DNA from: Actinomycetota bacterium
GTDB taxonomy: Bacteria > Actinomycetota > Actinomycetes > Nanopelagicales > Nanopelagicaceae
Reading direction: 5' to 3'
Length of the DNA stretch: 6,311 nucleotides
Assembly: GCA_026392815.1 (NCBI GenBank)
Contig: JAPLBI010000005.1
Span: 10,732-17,042 of the forward strand
The notes beneath the pieces were generated by a model, which saw nothing but the letters and a program-made list of their open reading frames with translations, was not told the origin of the DNA and ran no database searches. Below are positions 5,977 to 6,311 of this stretch, in pieces (position 1 is the first letter of the stretch; each line of letters opens with the position of its first letter). The translations under genes and the position numbers were made by a program.

Positions 5977-6311
5977 TCATGAGATAACCCCTAGTGAAAG
6001 AAGAAGAATTAATAATGAACCCAGAGCGATTCGATAGATAATGAATGGCGCAAAACTCTTAGTCGTCACATACTTTAACAACCAAGCGATTACTGCATAA
6101 CCAATTACAAAGGCAACTGCAGTCGCCACAAAGGTTTCTGGAAGTGAAAAGACTTGATCTGCTGAACTTTCACCAAGCGCACCCTTTAACTCGTAAAGTC
6201 CGCTGCCGAAGACTGCAGGGAGCGCTAGTAAAAATGAATAACGCAGCGCTGCTTCGCGGCTATATGCCATAAATCGACCCATTGCGATTGTTGCCCCAGA
6301 ACGGGAAACGC
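5977..6311 (-). CDS. uppP: Undecaprenyl-diphosphatase UppP/BacA (C-terminal part, cut by window edge)
   Basis: This integral membrane enzyme dephosphorylates undecaprenyl diphosphate to regenerate the lipid carrier for cell-wall precursors; overproduction gives bacitracin resistance in other bacteria. The 110 visible residues start inside the conserved PGxSRSGxT block (VSRSGATIAMGRF), which carries the catalytic arginine. YSREAALRYSFLLALPAVFGSGLYEL, highly typical of the family, follows. Two further hydrophobic segments follow (about residues 61-82 and 89-108 of the fragment). The Glu-rich EExxxP motif lies beyond the window edge. The frame is open to base 6311, so the ATG at 6282 is internal, not the start. 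The stop overlaps the start of the broken oxidase gene by ATGA, so the two were probably one transcription unit. No functional link between the two products is obvious; the pairing may reflect gene packing. Confidence 0.95.
   Translation of the reverse strand, partial: VSRSGATIAMGRFMAYSREAALRYSFLLALPAVFGSGLYELKGALGESSADQVFSLPETFVATAVAFVIGYAVIAWLLKYVTTKSFAPFIIYRIALGSLLILLLSLGVIS

Larger units (their letters stand above)
4813..5980 (-). pseudogene. Alditol/xylitol oxidase-like FAD-linked oxidase, broken by an out-of-frame internal deletion
   Basis: Family members (Streptomyces AldO, xylitol oxidase) oxidise sugar alcohols to aldoses, reducing O2 to H2O2, with covalently bound FAD. The first frame (5980 down to 5084, 298 residues) holds the VAO-type FAD domain, including GSAHCFNDIA with His42 in the place of the FAD-linking histidine, NMASLPHIS (Ser100, matching a substrate-site serine) and THGSGVGNGNLA. 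It continues to SGPWHLRLPHFKMEFTPSAG and EIQSEFFVAR, then enters nine unrelated residues and stops. The rest of the protein is in the next frame (about 5121 down to 4813): EIRAIAAD, HFTW and GKVF, which supply the Glu/Arg, Thr and Lys of the substrate site, ending DPTNKFGNEFTNRLIGR. About 20 residues expected between the two parts are absent. The start overlaps the uppP stop (ATGA) with AGGGG seven bases upstream (5988-5992). A truncated 298-residue product would lack most of the substrate pocket. A mis-assembly cannot be excluded. Confidence 0.85.

Noticed and set aside
6280..6282. ATG at 6282 as the start of a 101-residue membrane protein.
   Set aside because: The frame stays open to the window edge and encodes the conserved SRSGATI motif upstream of the ATG, so this is the middle of uppP.

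Overview
The window is a compact bacterial chromosome segment. The proteins resemble actinobacterial versions: a SenX3/RegX3-like kinase-regulator pair, a mycobacterial-type PhoU, and an alditol oxidase close to the Streptomyces AldO type. By eye, base composition is a little under half G+C, low for Actinomycetota, and almost every gene junction overlaps. Together this suggests a streamlined, low-GC actinobacterium such as the freshwater Nanopelagicales (acI) group. That placement is inference from gene content and compactness, not from a marker gene.

Left half (1-2970, minus strand): a phosphate operon reading phoU-pstC-pstA-pstB, with pstB cut by the window edge. The genes overlap or abut and most have good ribosome binding sites. 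The periplasmic-binding gene pstS is not in the operon segment visible here. A 101-base divergent region (2971-3071) separates phoU from a rightward senX3-regX3-like pair (3072-4816). That region holds three GTTMAYC motifs in 11-base phase, the pattern of a PHO box, plus possible -10 elements placed so that both flanking mRNAs could be leaderless. The likely circuit is as follows: PstCAB imports phosphate, PhoU reports transporter state to the kinase, the kinase phosphorylates the regulator, and the regulator acts at the boxes in the shared intergenic region. The kinase is unusual in having no transmembrane segment.

Right part (4813-6311, minus strand): the 3' end of an undecaprenyl-diphosphatase gene (uppP), cut by the window edge, overlaps by ATGA an alditol/xylitol oxidase-like flavoprotein gene. 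The oxidase gene is broken: its reading frame shifts at 5114-5122, where roughly 20 codons expected from the family are also missing. An 8-base sequence at the break fits the homologous protein in both frames, as expected after a deletion between short direct repeats. The broken gene ends tail to tail with the response regulator gene, their stop codons sharing a TTAA.

There is no gene-free stretch over 300 bases, and I see no RNA genes, mobile elements or CRISPR arrays. Most of the window is a conserved phosphate-sensing module. The points deserving a second look are the phased PHO boxes, the membrane-anchor-free kinase and the oxidase deletion.
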